Notes: generated from the sequence alone by a model not told the origin. A stretch of 64,000 nucleotides of DNA from Lacticaseibacillus baoqingensis (GCF_003946165.1 NZ_RHOI01000012.1:1-64000), one strand, 5' to 3'. Shown: positions 45,672 through 54,772, counted from the first letter of the stretch. Numbers and translations are program-made.

Positions 45672-46449
45672 ATCGAACTAGACGTCATCTACAATCGCGA
45701 TTGTCTGGAAGGTATGGCGGACTTACCGACAGCCTCCATCGACATGATCCTGTGCGACTTGCCGTATGGCACCACAGCCAACGCTTGGGACAAGGTGATT
45801 CCGTTTGCCCACCTCTGGGGTCAATACGAACGGCTCATCAAACCCCAAGGCGCGATTGTGCTCACCGCAACTGAACGGTTCTCTGCGGACCTAGTGCAAT
45901 CAAACCCGGCCTTGTATCGCTACAAGTGGGTCTGGATCAAGAATACTGTCACCAACTTCGTCAATGCTAAAAACCGTCCGCTATCTCGTTTCGAAGAGAT
46001 TCTCATCTTCTCAAAATCAGGCACAGCCAACTTTGGCAACTCCCCTGACACCAAAGGAATGCACTACTTCCCCCAAAGGGCTGCTCCCCTATAACAAAAC
46101 CGTCAACTCGCGTAAGTATGAAAACTCCAATCAACTGCACCCGTGGAACGCTCCCGATAGTTACACGCAAGAGTGGACGAACTACCCGTCTGACGTGCTC
46201 AACTACAAGTCTGATCGCACCGGCTGGCACCCGACGCAAAAGCCTGTCGATCTCTTTGCCTACCTCATCAAGACTTACACCCAGCCCGGCGAAATCGTGC
46301 TGGATAACTGTATGGGGTCTGGCACCACCGCGATTGCCGCAATGGACACTGACCGCCACTTCATCGGCTATGAAATTAGCGAAGAATACTGGCGGCGTGC
46401 CCTTGATCGCATCAAGCACCACCACGCAACTCAAACCGAGCTTTTCTGA
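45672..46449 (+). pseudogene. DNA methyltransferase (N6/N4 type), broken
   Basis: Beta-class DNA methyltransferase in two frames. The first part has ELDVIYNRDCLEGMADL and motif IV DLPYGTTANAWD. After a C5 run (46070-46074) the frame shifts, and the second part continues GLLPYNKTV to motif I DNCMGSGTTAIAAMD and ends in TQTELF. A C4 run would restore one frame. In addition, no ATG, GTG or TTG lies in frame between the stop at 45654 and ATG 45714, which is too late; the expected start aligns with an ATC at 45672. Two lesions make a pseudogene likely, although a sequence error at the C-run is possible. Confidence 0.8.
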
Positions 46450-46466
46450 TTCGTTACCCCTGATCC

Positions 46467-46540
46467 GGTCGCTGCTGACCGCGCCAAAACAGCAGCAATC
46501 TTGAAAGGAGCTTCGGTCACAAAACTAAAAATCAAAGGAT
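46467..46540 (+). repeat. covarying hairpin repeat, copy 2
   Basis: GCTGCTG (46471-46477) pairs with CAGCAGC (46490-46496) around the 12-nt loop ACCGCGCCAAAA, then GAAAGGAG and GGTCACAAA. It matches copy 1 without gaps over about 55 nt. It lies just before the tcpD-like gene, as copy 1 lies just before the methyltransferase. Confidence 0.7.
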
Positions 46541-46547
46541 GATTATT

Positions 46548-46769
46548 ATGAATTTCGGACAAAACTTATTTAACTGGTTCACCTCCAACGCCCAGAGCTT
46601 GGTACTGATGGCGATTGCCATTATCGGTGTTTACCTGGGCTTCAAGAGGGAGTTCTCTAAGCTCATTGGTTTTCTGGTCATTGCGATCATCGCCGTGGGG
46701 CTGGTGTTCAATACTGCCGGGGTCAAAGACGTGCTGCTGAACCTGTTCAACCGCGTCATGGGGGCTTAG
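46548..46769 (+). CDS. TcpD-like small membrane protein
   Basis: A 73-residue protein with two membrane segments (SLVLMAIAIIGVYLGF and FLVIAIIAVGLVFN). It matches in size and hydropathy the TcpD proteins of Gram-positive conjugation systems, which support the channel by unknown means. The second of two in-frame ATGs was used, since AAAGG lies 9 bases before it. It begins the second block of transfer genes. Confidence 0.78.
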   Translation: MNFGQNLFNWFTSNAQSLVLMAIAIIGVYLGFKREFSKLIGFLVIAIIAVGLVFNTAGVKDVLLNLFNRVMGA

Positions 46770-46772
46770 CCG

Positions 46773-47270
46773 ATGGACGACATCAAAGTCTTTATTGCCA
46801 ATCTTGGCAAGTACAACGAGGGCGAGATCGTCGGCGCATGGTTCACGCCACCAATCAATAATGAAGAACTCACTGAAAAGTTAGGACTGAACGACCAGTA
46901 CGAAGAATACATGGTTCAAGACTACGAAGGCCCCATCGTCTTTAGTGAGTATTCAACGCTTGGCGAGATCAACGAAGCTGCCGCAGCCGTTGACGCGTTG
47001 AAAGGCACCGAGATTTACCCCGCTATCAAAGAGCTTATTGGCGAATGGTACGATAACGTAATCGAGCTCGCTGCACACAAGGATGACATCGCTTGTTATC
47101 ACGTTGCGAATATGACGGAGTTAGCCGAAGAACTGGCTGACGAAGGCTGGTTCGGCGACATTCCGCCACAAGTCGAAAACTATATCGACTATGCCAAGGT
47201 CGGCCGTGACCTCGAAATTGAAGGTGGTTTCGTTGAAACACCTTATGGCATCTACCAATTAATAGACTAA
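46773..47270 (+). CDS. ardA: antirestriction protein ArdA
   Basis: A 165-residue, very acidic DNA mimic that blocks type I restriction enzymes on entry to a new host. The KVFIANLGKYNEGEIVGAWF start and the DYEGPIVFSEY and DDIACYHVANM segments are hallmark ArdA, corresponding to Tn916 Orf18. It begins 3 bp after the tcpD-like stop. It has normal length. Confidence 0.94.
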   Translation: MDDIKVFIANLGKYNEGEIVGAWFTPPINNEELTEKLGLNDQYEEYMVQDYEGPIVFSEYSTLGEINEAAAAVDALKGTEIYPAIKELIGEWYDNVIELAAHKDDIACYHVANMTELAEELADEGWFGDIPPQVENYIDYAKVGRDLEIEGGFVETPYGIYQLID

Positions 47271-47276
47271 CTCTCT

Positions 47277-47308
47277 GGGCTGGCGCTGCAAAAGGCGTCA
47301 GTCCTTTT
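47277..47308 (+). terminator. weak terminator between ardA and tcpE
   Basis: GGGCTGGCGC (47277-47286) pairs with GCGTCAGTCC (47295-47304) over ten pairs including two G-U, then TTTTATC. Only four T, so it is likely leaky, reducing but not stopping transcription into the channel genes. Confidence 0.6.
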
Positions 47309-47331
47309 ATCTCACAACGAAAGGAGATCAC

Positions 47332-47724
47332 ATGAAGAAAGTCAGATCCTACACCAGTATTTGGTCGGTGGAAAAGGTACTGTACGCCATCAACGACTTG
47401 CAGTTGCCGTTTCCAATCACATTTACGCAAATGACGTGGTTCATCGTCAGTCTGTTTGCGGTCATGTTGCTGGGCGACTTGCCGCCACTATCATTCATTG
47501 ACGGCGCGTTTCTCAAGTACGTCGGCATTCCGGCTGGGCTAACGTGGTTCATGAGCCAGAAGACCTTCGACAACAAGAAGCCAATGGGATTCTTGCGGTC
47601 GGTGATCAACTACGCCATTACCCCGAAGCTCATCTATGCTGGTAAACCCGTGAAGTCGCAGAAAGAGAAACAAACCGCTGCTGTGACCTACGTTTGGAGG
47701 TACCACAATGAAATTTCCAATTAA
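47332..47724 (+). CDS. TcpE family conjugal membrane protein (Orf17-like)
   Basis: A 130-residue protein with two central membrane segments (FIVSLFAVMLLGDLPPL and FLKYVGIPAGLTWFM). The YTSIWSVEKVLYAINDLQLP start is typical of TcpE, needed for conjugation in related systems. It matches Tn916 Orf17 in place and overlaps the ATPase gene by 17 bp. AAAGGAG precedes the ATG. Confidence 0.9.
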   Translation: MKKVRSYTSIWSVEKVLYAINDLQLPFPITFTQMTWFIVSLFAVMLLGDLPPLSFIDGAFLKYVGIPAGLTWFMSQKTFDNKKPMGFLRSVINYAITPKLIYAGKPVKSQKEKQTAAVTYVWRYHNEISN

Positions 47725-50173
47725 GTATATCGAAGACAATCTCGTCTGGAACACTGACGGCGAGTGCTTTGCCTATTTTGAATTAATCCCGTACAACTAC
47801 TCGTTTCTAAGCCCTGAACAGAAACAACAAGTCCACGAGAACTTCCGGCAGTTAATCTCGCAGAATCGCGACGGCAAGCTCCATTTATTGCAGCTCGCCA
47901 CCGAAGCTAGTGTCCGAGACACTCTCGACCGCTCGAAGAAGTTGGTCAAGGGGTCGCTGAAAGACATCGCCTTCCAGCATATCGACGGCCAAGCCGAAGC
48001 ATTGACTGAAAACGTCGGGGACAACCAAGTGGACTACCGCTTCTTCATCGGCTTTAAGCTGTTGCTGAACGACGCAGAGGTTACCGCCAAGTCTATCTTC
48101 AAGGATATGTCCTTGGGCATTCGGGACTTCTTCGCCGAGTTCAACACAACGTTTGCTGGTGACTTCTTCACCATGAACAACGCAGAGGTGGAACGCTACG
48201 CCAAGTCCGCTAAGTTTCTTGCCGAAAAAATTGGCCGCCGGTTCAAAGTCCGTCCGCTCGACAAGAACGACTTCGGCTACTTGTTGGAGCACTTATACGG
48301 CATGGCGGGGCAAGTCTACGATGACTATGACTATCACTTGCCCCGCAAGAAGTCCAAGCGCGACACGATTATCAAGCGCTATGACCTGATCAAGCCAACC
48401 CGCTCACTGATTGAGCAGCACCAACGCTCGATCAAGATCACCCACGGGCTGGATAGCAGTTACGTGACGTACCTGACGCTTTCCGACATTGTTGGTGAAT
48501 TGGAGTTTCCTGGCAGTGAAATCTTTTATTTCCAACAAAGCCAGTTCGATTTTCCAATCGACACCAGCTTGAACGTTGAGATCGTGACGAACAAGAAGGC
48601 GCTGACCAAGGTACGCAACAAGAAGAAAGAATTGAAAGACCTCGACGAACACGCTTATCAGTCCGGCAACGAAACTACACGTGGCGTCAGCGACGCGTTA
48701 GATTCAGTCGATGAGCTTGAAAGCAACCTTGATCAGACTAAGAACGCCATGTACAAGATCAGCTACGTCATTCGCGTGGCCGGGCGATCCGAAGACGAAA
48801 TGAAACGCCGCGCTGATCAGCTACTCGACTTCTACGACAGCCTCAACATCAAGCTCGTGCGACCGTTTGGCGATATGCTGGGACTACACAGTGAGTTTAT
48901 CCCCGCTTCCAAGCGTTACATCAACGACTATATCCAATATGTGACCAGCGACTTCATCGCCAGTCTTGGTTTCGGTGCGACCCAGTCCTTGGGTGAAAAA
49001 GAAGGTATCTACATCGGCTACAACGTGGACACCGGACACAACGTCTACTTGCAACCAGATATTGCTGCGCAAGGTATCAAGGGCACTGTCACCAACGCTT
49101 TATCTGCTGCTTTCCTCGGCTCTCTGGGTGGTGGGAAATCCTTCTCCAATAACTTGCTTGTCTACTATGCGGTGCTCTACGGGGCACAGGCGCTGATTCT
49201 TGACCCGAAGTCGGAACGTACCGGCTGGGCAGAGAACCTCGACTTTATGGAAAACGAGATCAATATCGTCAACTTGACCAGTGAGGAACAAAACCGTGGG
49301 CTACTTGATCCCTATATCATCTTGTCAAACTTGAAAGATTCGGAATCGTTGGCCGTTGACACCCTAACCTTCCTCACGGGGATCTCAAGCCGTGACGCTG
49401 ACCGCTTCCCAACGCTGCGCAAAGCGATTCGCGCAGTGACACAAGCGCCCGAACCGGGACTGTTGAAAGTCATTGATGAACTCCGCTGCGAAGACACGCC
49501 AATCGCACGCAACATTGCCGATCATATCGAATCCTTCACGGACTACGACTTTGCGGCGTTGCTGTTCTCTGACGGGACGGCGCGGCGGACAATCGCGCTT
49601 GACCGCAAGATCAACATCGTGCAGATTGCAGACTTGGTGCTGCCGGACGCCGACAAGACGCAGGAGGAGTACATCACTGCGGAAATGTTATCCGTCGCCA
49701 TGCTCATGATAATTAGCACATTCGCGATCGACTTCATTCACCAAGACCGCGCCCAGTTCAAGATTGTAGACTTGGACGAAGCATGGGCGTTCCTCAACGT
49801 TGCGCAAGGCAAAGCTCTGTCGATGAAGCTGATTCGTGAAGGTCGCTCAATGAACGCCGGTGTCTACCTCGTCACTCAAAATGCGGACGACTTGCTCGAC
49901 GAAAAGATGAAGAACAACATTGCCCAGAAATTCGCCTTCCGTAGTACCGACATCACGGAAATCAAGAACACGCTGAACTTCTTTGGCCTTGATGCCGAAG
50001 ACGAAGGTAATCAGAACCGGCTCCGTTCACTAGACAACGGGGAGTGTTTGTTCCAAGACATCTGGGGGCACGTCGGCGTACTGCACTTCGACTATATCTT
50101 TGAACACCTGCACCACGCCTTTGATACTCGGCCACCGAAACTCGTGGAGGTGATCGCTGATGACGAGAGCTAA
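47708..50173 (+). CDS. VirB4-type conjugation ATPase (TcpF/ConE, Orf16-like)
   Basis: An 821-residue ATPase that powers assembly or substrate passage in the type IV secretion channel. Walker A is GSLGGGKS at residues 471-478 and Walker B is FKIVDLDEAWAFLNV near 685. The N-terminal third is the VirB4/CagE domain. The protein is soluble and would sit on the inner face of the membrane channel. It overlaps its neighbours by 17 and 14 bp. Length and motifs match Tn916 Orf16. Confidence 0.94.
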   Translation: MKFPIKYIEDNLVWNTDGECFAYFELIPYNYSFLSPEQKQQVHENFRQLISQNRDGKLHLLQLATEASVRDTLDRSKKLVKGSLKDIAFQHIDGQAEALTENVGDNQVDYRFFIGFKLLLNDAEVTAKSIFKDMSLGIRDFFAEFNTTFAGDFFTMNNAEVERYAKSAKFLAEKIGRRFKVRPLDKNDFGYLLEHLYGMAGQVYDDYDYHLPRKKSKRDTIIKRYDLIKPTRSLIEQHQRSIKITHGLDSSYVTYLTLSDIVGELEFPGSEIFYFQQSQFDFPIDTSLNVEIVTNKKALTKVRNKKKELKDLDEHAYQSGNETTRGVSDALDSVDELESNLDQTKNAMYKISYVIRVAGRSEDEMKRRADQLLDFYDSLNIKLVRPFGDMLGLHSEFIPASKRYINDYIQYVTSDFIASLGFGATQSLGEKEGIYIGYNVDTGHNVYLQPDIAAQGIKGTVTNALSAAFLGSLGGGKSFSNNLLVYYAVLYGAQALILDPKSERTGWAENLDFMENEINIVNLTSEEQNRGLLDPYIILSNLKDSESLAVDTLTFLTGISSRDADRFPTLRKAIRAVTQAPEPGLLKVIDELRCEDTPIARNIADHIESFTDYDFAALLFSDGTARRTIALDRKINIVQIADLVLPDADKTQEEYITAEMLSVAMLMIISTFAIDFIHQDRAQFKIVDLDEAWAFLNVAQGKALSMKLIREGRSMNAGVYLVTQNADDLLDEKMKNNIAQKFAFRSTDITEIKNTLNFFGLDAEDEGNQNRLRSLDNGECLFQDIWGHVGVLHFDYIFEHLHHAFDTRPPKLVEVIADDES

Positions 50174-52262
50174 CCGTCGGCGGCTACTGCTGTTCCTCGG
50201 TATTATCGCGGCATTCATGTTGGTACTGATTATCGCTGGCGGTCAACCGGTACACGCTGCGGGGCTGGTAGACGATCAGTCTGGTGGCTCTAACGAGTAT
50301 TCCAAGTATCCGTTATCGCACTACCAGCTCGACTACTTTGTAGATACGAGTTGGGACTGGCTCCCGTGGAACTGGGGCGACGGCATTGGTAAGTCCGTGA
50401 GCTATGGCCTGTATGCGATCACCAACTTCTTGTGGACACTCTCGGTCTACCTCTCAAACGCTGCGGGCTACCTAATTCAGCAAGCCTACTCGCTAGACTT
50501 CATCAAAGATACGTCTGACGCGATTGGGAAGAACATGCAGCTCTTGGCCGGCGTGTCAAAAGAGGGCTTCACCACCGACGGCTTTTATCCCGGAATGCTC
50601 CTGATGATTACGCTGGTGGTCGGTATCTACGTGGCCTACACCGGCATCATCAAGCGCGAAACCTCGAAAGCCATTTCGGCGATCGTCAACTTCGTGGTGA
50701 TCTTCATCACGTCAGCCAGCTTTATCGCCTACGCACCAGATTACGTCAGCAAAATCAATGAGTTCAGTTCAGACATCAGCGCCAGCGCGCTCAACACTGG
50801 CTCCAAGATGATTATGGGCACTGATACAGCCACCGATAAATCAGGCGTCGACGCGATCCGTGACACTCTGTTTGAAATTCAGGTGAAGCAGCCGTGGACA
50901 CTTTTGCAGTTTGGCGACAGCGACGCTGATACCGTTGGCAAGGATCGCGTAAACACGTTAATGAAAACCGACCCGTTTGGCGACAAAGGCAAAACCCGTA
51001 CCGACGTGGTCAAGGCTGAAATTGAAGACAACGATAACGAGAATCTCTCGCCAACTATGACGATCAATCGCCTTGGTACCACGACCTTTGTTGTCCTGTT
51101 CAACATTGCGATCACCTTGTTTGTCTTCTTCCTGACGGCAATGATGCTGTTCAGCCAGATACTCTTTATCATCTACGCGACGTTCTTACCGGTGTCGTTC
51201 TTACTCGCTATGCTGCCGTCCTTTAACGGATTGATGAAGCAGAACATTATGAAGCTTTTTAACACCATCATGACACGAGTTGGCGTGACGCTGGTGATCA
51301 CGATGGCGTTCTCGCTATCGGCAATGGTCTACGGATTATCGGCCACCTCACCGTTCTTCCTCGTGGCCTTCCTGCAAGTCACTATCTTCGCCGGTATTTG
51401 GATGAAGCTCGGCGACTTGATGGGCATGATGCAGCTCCACAGCTCTGACGCCCAGCAAGGCGCACAACGCTTCTCGCGTCATGGTAACCGAATGCTTCGG
51501 CAGTTCGTCGGTAGTGCCATGGGTGGCGCGATGGCAGGACGTTTCCTGTCACGGGGATATGGTAAAGGTCGCGGAATGCCGCAAACACCACAGCTCCCCG
51601 CTGGTACGCAACGCGAACAAACTGCGGACGCTACCAAACCGCAACAACCCAAGAAGCCACGCAGCCAACGTCTGGGTGAGAAACTTGCCGATGTATCTGA
51701 TGTCGGCAACAAGCTCAAGAACAAGACTAAACGTGGCCTTGACCAGGTGAAGGACGCACCAACCAACGTTTTATATGGTCTACATCGTGGTAAGCAACTG
51801 ACTAAGGAGGCCGCCGAAACTGCGAAGGACAGCTTCAAGGGGCGGCGTGAGGCCAATCAGCAAGAACGTGACAAGCAGCTTGAGCAACGGCGTAAGCAAA
51901 TGCAAGAACGCAAGCTCGCAATCAAGCCGAAAGCTGATCCTGAAAAGCCAAAACCAACGGCTACCAAGCCACCGGTTGAGCCAACTCGTAAGCCGACAAC
52001 TGCCACACCTACCAAGCCAAAGCCCGAACAAACTGATACCAGTGGGCAACCTAAGCGTACTGCCACGAAGCCAACTTCAACTCGGCCTCCACGTCCAGTC
52101 ACGAAGCCGCAAGCAGAACCCACAATCACACCACACCTAGAACCCACTCCGCCAACGGATAAAACCAAGAAACCACTGACCCTCGTTTCCGAAAAACCAG
52201 CTAAGTCACGCAACCCAAAGCCACAGCGGATCAAAAAGGCTAAGGGGCATAAGAAGCGATGA
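50160..52262 (+). CDS. VirB6-like polytopic channel protein (Orf15-like)
   Basis: A 700-residue protein. A signal-like first helix (LLLFLGIIAAFMLVLIIAGG, cleavage after HAA) is followed by an external loop and about seven further membrane segments up to residue ~425. A long hydrophilic, basic Lys/Pro/Thr tail then runs from ~440 to the end (many TKP and KPT units), probably cytoplasmic. This is the ConG/TcpH/Orf15 layout. It overlaps the next gene by 4 bp. The tail is longer and more repetitive than I would expect. Confidence 0.9.
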   Translation: MTRANRRRLLLFLGIIAAFMLVLIIAGGQPVHAAGLVDDQSGGSNEYSKYPLSHYQLDYFVDTSWDWLPWNWGDGIGKSVSYGLYAITNFLWTLSVYLSNAAGYLIQQAYSLDFIKDTSDAIGKNMQLLAGVSKEGFTTDGFYPGMLLMITLVVGIYVAYTGIIKRETSKAISAIVNFVVIFITSASFIAYAPDYVSKINEFSSDISASALNTGSKMIMGTDTATDKSGVDAIRDTLFEIQVKQPWTLLQFGDSDADTVGKDRVNTLMKTDPFGDKGKTRTDVVKAEIEDNDNENLSPTMTINRLGTTTFVVLFNIAITLFVFFLTAMMLFSQILFIIYATFLPVSFLLAMLPSFNGLMKQNIMKLFNTIMTRVGVTLVITMAFSLSAMVYGLSATSPFFLVAFLQVTIFAGIWMKLGDLMGMMQLHSSDAQQGAQRFSRHGNRMLRQFVGSAMGGAMAGRFLSRGYGKGRGMPQTPQLPAGTQREQTADATKPQQPKKPRSQRLGEKLADVSDVGNKLKNKTKRGLDQVKDAPTNVLYGLHRGKQLTKEAAETAKDSFKGRREANQQERDKQLEQRRKQMQERKLAIKPKADPEKPKPTATKPPVEPTRKPTTATPTKPKPEQTDTSGQPKRTATKPTSTRPPRPVTKPQAEPTITPHLEPTPPTDKTKKPLTLVSEKPAKSRNPKPQRIKKAKGHKKR

Positions 52263-53254
52263 AACTCTGGCGCTGGTTAGCTCTTGCCGCACTCCCGATA
52301 CTGTTGATTGGCGGTCTGTTCTTTGCAGTCATCGCCTCTGATGATGACGAAGATCAGCCGGCCTCTGCGATCACAGCCGACGCGATGAACTTATCCGCTG
52401 AAGTCTACAAGCATAAGCTGACGGTCGAAAAGTATTGTAAAGAGTTCGGCATTTCAGACCAGGTAATGGTGATACTCGCCATCATGCAGGTCGAATCTGG
52501 CGGCAAAGGTGGCGACGTGATGCAAGCTAGTGAATCGCTGGGACTACCGGTCAATACGCTAGATACCGAAGCGTCCATCAAGCAAGGCGTGAAATATTTC
52601 GCGTCGCTGCTGAAAAGCATGAAAGCTGCGGGCGTGGATCTCAACACTGCGATTCAAAGCTACAACTACGGTGGCGGCTTTATTGACTACGTTGCTAGGC
52701 ACGGCAAAAAGTACACGCTTGAGCTGGCAACATCTTTTGCTAAAGAAAAGTCTGGTGGCAAGAAAGTCACCTACACCAACGCGGTTGCCAAGGACGGTTG
52801 GCGCTATGCCTATGGGAACATGTACTACGTGTCGGTCATCTCGCAATACCTTGTCACTGGTGGTGCGAAATTCGACGACAAAACGGTGCAAGCCATTATG
52901 GATGAAGCACTCAAATATCAAGGCACTCGCTATGTCTTCGGTGGCTCAACGCCAACAACGGGCTTTGACTGTTCCGGGCTGACGAGTTGGTGCTACGGCA
53001 AAGCTGGGATCAAACTCCCCCGCACCGCACAAGCACAATACGACACCACGGCACACCTGAACATCAAAGACGCAAAACCCGGCGACTTAGTGTTCTTCCA
53101 CTCAACCTATGACACCGCAGATTACGTGACCCACGTTGGCATCTACGTCGGCGGCATGAAAATGTACAACGCCGGCGACCCGCTGGGCTATGCCGATTTG
53201 AACTCAAGTTACTGGCACGCTCATCTGATCGGCGCTGGGCGCGTGAAGAAGTAG
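52259..53254 (+). CDS. two-domain peptidoglycan hydrolase (CwlT/Orf14-like)
   Basis: A 331-residue membrane-anchored wall enzyme that opens peptidoglycan for the channel. After an N-terminal helix (residues 5-24) comes a lysozyme/transglycosylase domain with the catalytic Glu in AIMQVESGGKGGD near residue 79. A C-terminal NlpC/P60 endopeptidase follows, with Cys in GFDCSGLTSWCYG near 238 and His in VTHVGIYVG near 294. It matches ICEBs1 CwlT and Tn916 Orf14. It overlaps orf15 by 4 bp. Confidence 0.93.
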   Translation: MKLWRWLALAALPILLIGGLFFAVIASDDDEDQPASAITADAMNLSAEVYKHKLTVEKYCKEFGISDQVMVILAIMQVESGGKGGDVMQASESLGLPVNTLDTEASIKQGVKYFASLLKSMKAAGVDLNTAIQSYNYGGGFIDYVARHGKKYTLELATSFAKEKSGGKKVTYTNAVAKDGWRYAYGNMYYVSVISQYLVTGGAKFDDKTVQAIMDEALKYQGTRYVFGGSTPTTGFDCSGLTSWCYGKAGIKLPRTAQAQYDTTAHLNIKDAKPGDLVFFHSTYDTADYVTHVGIYVGGMKMYNAGDPLGYADLNSSYWHAHLIGAGRVKK

Positions 53255-53263
53255 GTGACGATA

Positions 53264-53797
53264 ATGAATCAAAACGGTATCAGCTACTTTGACTGGATGG
53301 ATCTCATCACCAACACCTACGACGACGCGCTGCAAAAGGCACATGTCGATCTAAAATTTGGTGATAATCGCGCACTACGCAACAAGGAACTCGACTTTGC
53401 GTCAGGCGAGTGGGAACGCATCAAATTCTTCAAACAACGCTTGCCCAATACCGACGACCTGTGCCACGTCCTTGACCGCTTCGTTGACCGAATGCCGGAA
53501 ATGGAATACGGGCACCGGCGTGAGTATCGCCTTGCCGTCGCGCATGAAGTGGCCGTTGATCGATGGCTCAAAGGCAAGGTGTTTGCACCAGAAGACCGTA
53601 AGTATATCCTCGACCGCGAACGCTACTTGGCCGAAGAATACTTCAACAACGACCGTGAACTCGGTCAGTATATCGAAACTGACTATGAGGGCTACAAGCG
53701 GATCTCGCTTCAACGCCTATTCGTGCGCTTTCTCGATATTTACGATGACTTTTACCGCTGCTATGAAATTAGAAAGGACAAGGTGAATGAACCTTGA
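53264..53797 (+). CDS. protein of unknown function in transfer operon
   Basis: A 177-residue soluble, charged helical protein, rich in Arg, Asp, Glu and Tyr (DRYLAEEY-like heptads and RLFVRFLDIYDDFY near the end). It has no counterpart in the Tn916 order that I know. The ATG with AGGTGA upstream was used; a GTG three codons earlier is possible. It overlaps tcpC by 4 bp (CCTTGA), so it is a coupled member of the transfer operon. Function unknown. Confidence 0.75.
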   Translation: MNQNGISYFDWMDLITNTYDDALQKAHVDLKFGDNRALRNKELDFASGEWERIKFFKQRLPNTDDLCHVLDRFVDRMPEMEYGHRREYRLAVAHEVAVDRWLKGKVFAPEDRKYILDRERYLAEEYFNNDRELGQYIETDYEGYKRISLQRLFVRFLDIYDDFYRCYEIRKDKVNEP

Positions 53798-54717
53798 GTA
53801 AAGATAAAGCCCAAAAGAAAGGCTGGTTCAAGAAGAAGCCAGCCGCCCCAAAACCGCCTAAAATTAAGCACCATGGTCTGCGCCGCCCGGTCACACTGCT
53901 TTGCTGGGCAGTGTTAATCAGCAGCACCAGTTTCGGTGTCTACAAGAACATGACCGCCATCGACACCCACACGGTGCATGAAGTTCAAGTGATCAAGACT
54001 AAGGTGATTGACACGCACGCCTTGGCGACCTTCACCACCGACTTTGCCAAGCTCTACTATTCGTGGCAACCCAGCCACGAAGCACTAGATCAGCGGCAGA
54101 AAGCTTTGCAGCCGTATCTTGTGGAGCAACTGCAATCGCTGAACGCCGACACCGTGCGGAGCGACATTCCCACAACTGCCGCGGTCAGTGAGGTCAAGGT
54201 TTGGGACGTGAGCAAGACGACCAAAGACACCTTCCGCGTGCTGTTCACGGTGAAGCAAGACCTCACTAAGGGTAAAGATAAGAAGTCTGTGGCCAGCTCT
54301 TACACCATCAACATCATGAAAAATAACAACGGTGATATGGTCATCACCAAGAATCCCACCCTCGCTGCGGAACCCGCGACGGCACGGATCAAGCTGCCAG
54401 ATACGCAATCTGATAACTCGGTAGACAGTGCCACCGCAGACGACGTAACCAAGTTTCTTAAGACGTTCTTCACCTTGTACCCGCAAAGCGATCGCAACGA
54501 ACTCAAGTATTACGTCAAGGACGGCACGCGACCAATCGAACGCAACCTTAAGTTCGTGGAACTTCTAGATCCGGTCTTTAAGAAGACTAAGAACAGCCTG
54601 ACCGTCACCTTATCAGTGAAGTATCTCGACACTGACAATGATATGAGCCAAGTCTCGCAATACACCCTGACCCTATCCAAGCAAAGCTACAATTGGTTTA
54701 TCACTGACGGTATCTGA
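53794..54717 (+). CDS. TcpC-like conjugal transfer protein (Orf13)
   Basis: A 307-residue bitopic protein. A basic, Pro/Lys-rich cytoplasmic N-terminus (KKKPAAPKPPKIKHHG) precedes one membrane helix (about 33-53). Two extracytoplasmic NTF2-like domains follow, the VirB8-like layout of TcpC/ConB/Orf13, which binds other channel proteins. The start is TTG within the upstream stop (TTGA). It is the last transfer gene seen; a hairpin follows. Confidence 0.9.
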   Translation: MSKDKAQKKGWFKKKPAAPKPPKIKHHGLRRPVTLLCWAVLISSTSFGVYKNMTAIDTHTVHEVQVIKTKVIDTHALATFTTDFAKLYYSWQPSHEALDQRQKALQPYLVEQLQSLNADTVRSDIPTTAAVSEVKVWDVSKTTKDTFRVLFTVKQDLTKGKDKKSVASSYTINIMKNNNGDMVITKNPTLAAEPATARIKLPDTQSDNSVDSATADDVTKFLKTFFTLYPQSDRNELKYYVKDGTRPIERNLKFVELLDPVFKKTKNSLTVTLSVKYLDTDNDMSQVSQYTLTLSKQSYNWFITDGI

Positions 54718-54720
54718 CAA

Positions 54721-54772
54721 AAGACCCGACACGGCCTCCACGCAAGCATGCGCATGGGTCGTGCCGGGTCTT
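54721..54772 (+). terminator. terminator after tcpC
   Basis: AAGACCCGACACG pairs with CGTGCCGGGTCTT with one mismatch around a 26-nt loop, then TTGTCGTT. It closes the transfer operon. Confidence 0.65.

Noticed and set aside
45427-45681. 84-codon plus-strand ORF over the end of the unknown gene and repeat copy 1
   Set aside because: Its first two thirds are an out-of-frame shadow. The shared reading between the two repeats has no start codon in copy 2, so I favour an RNA element, while noting the coding alternative.
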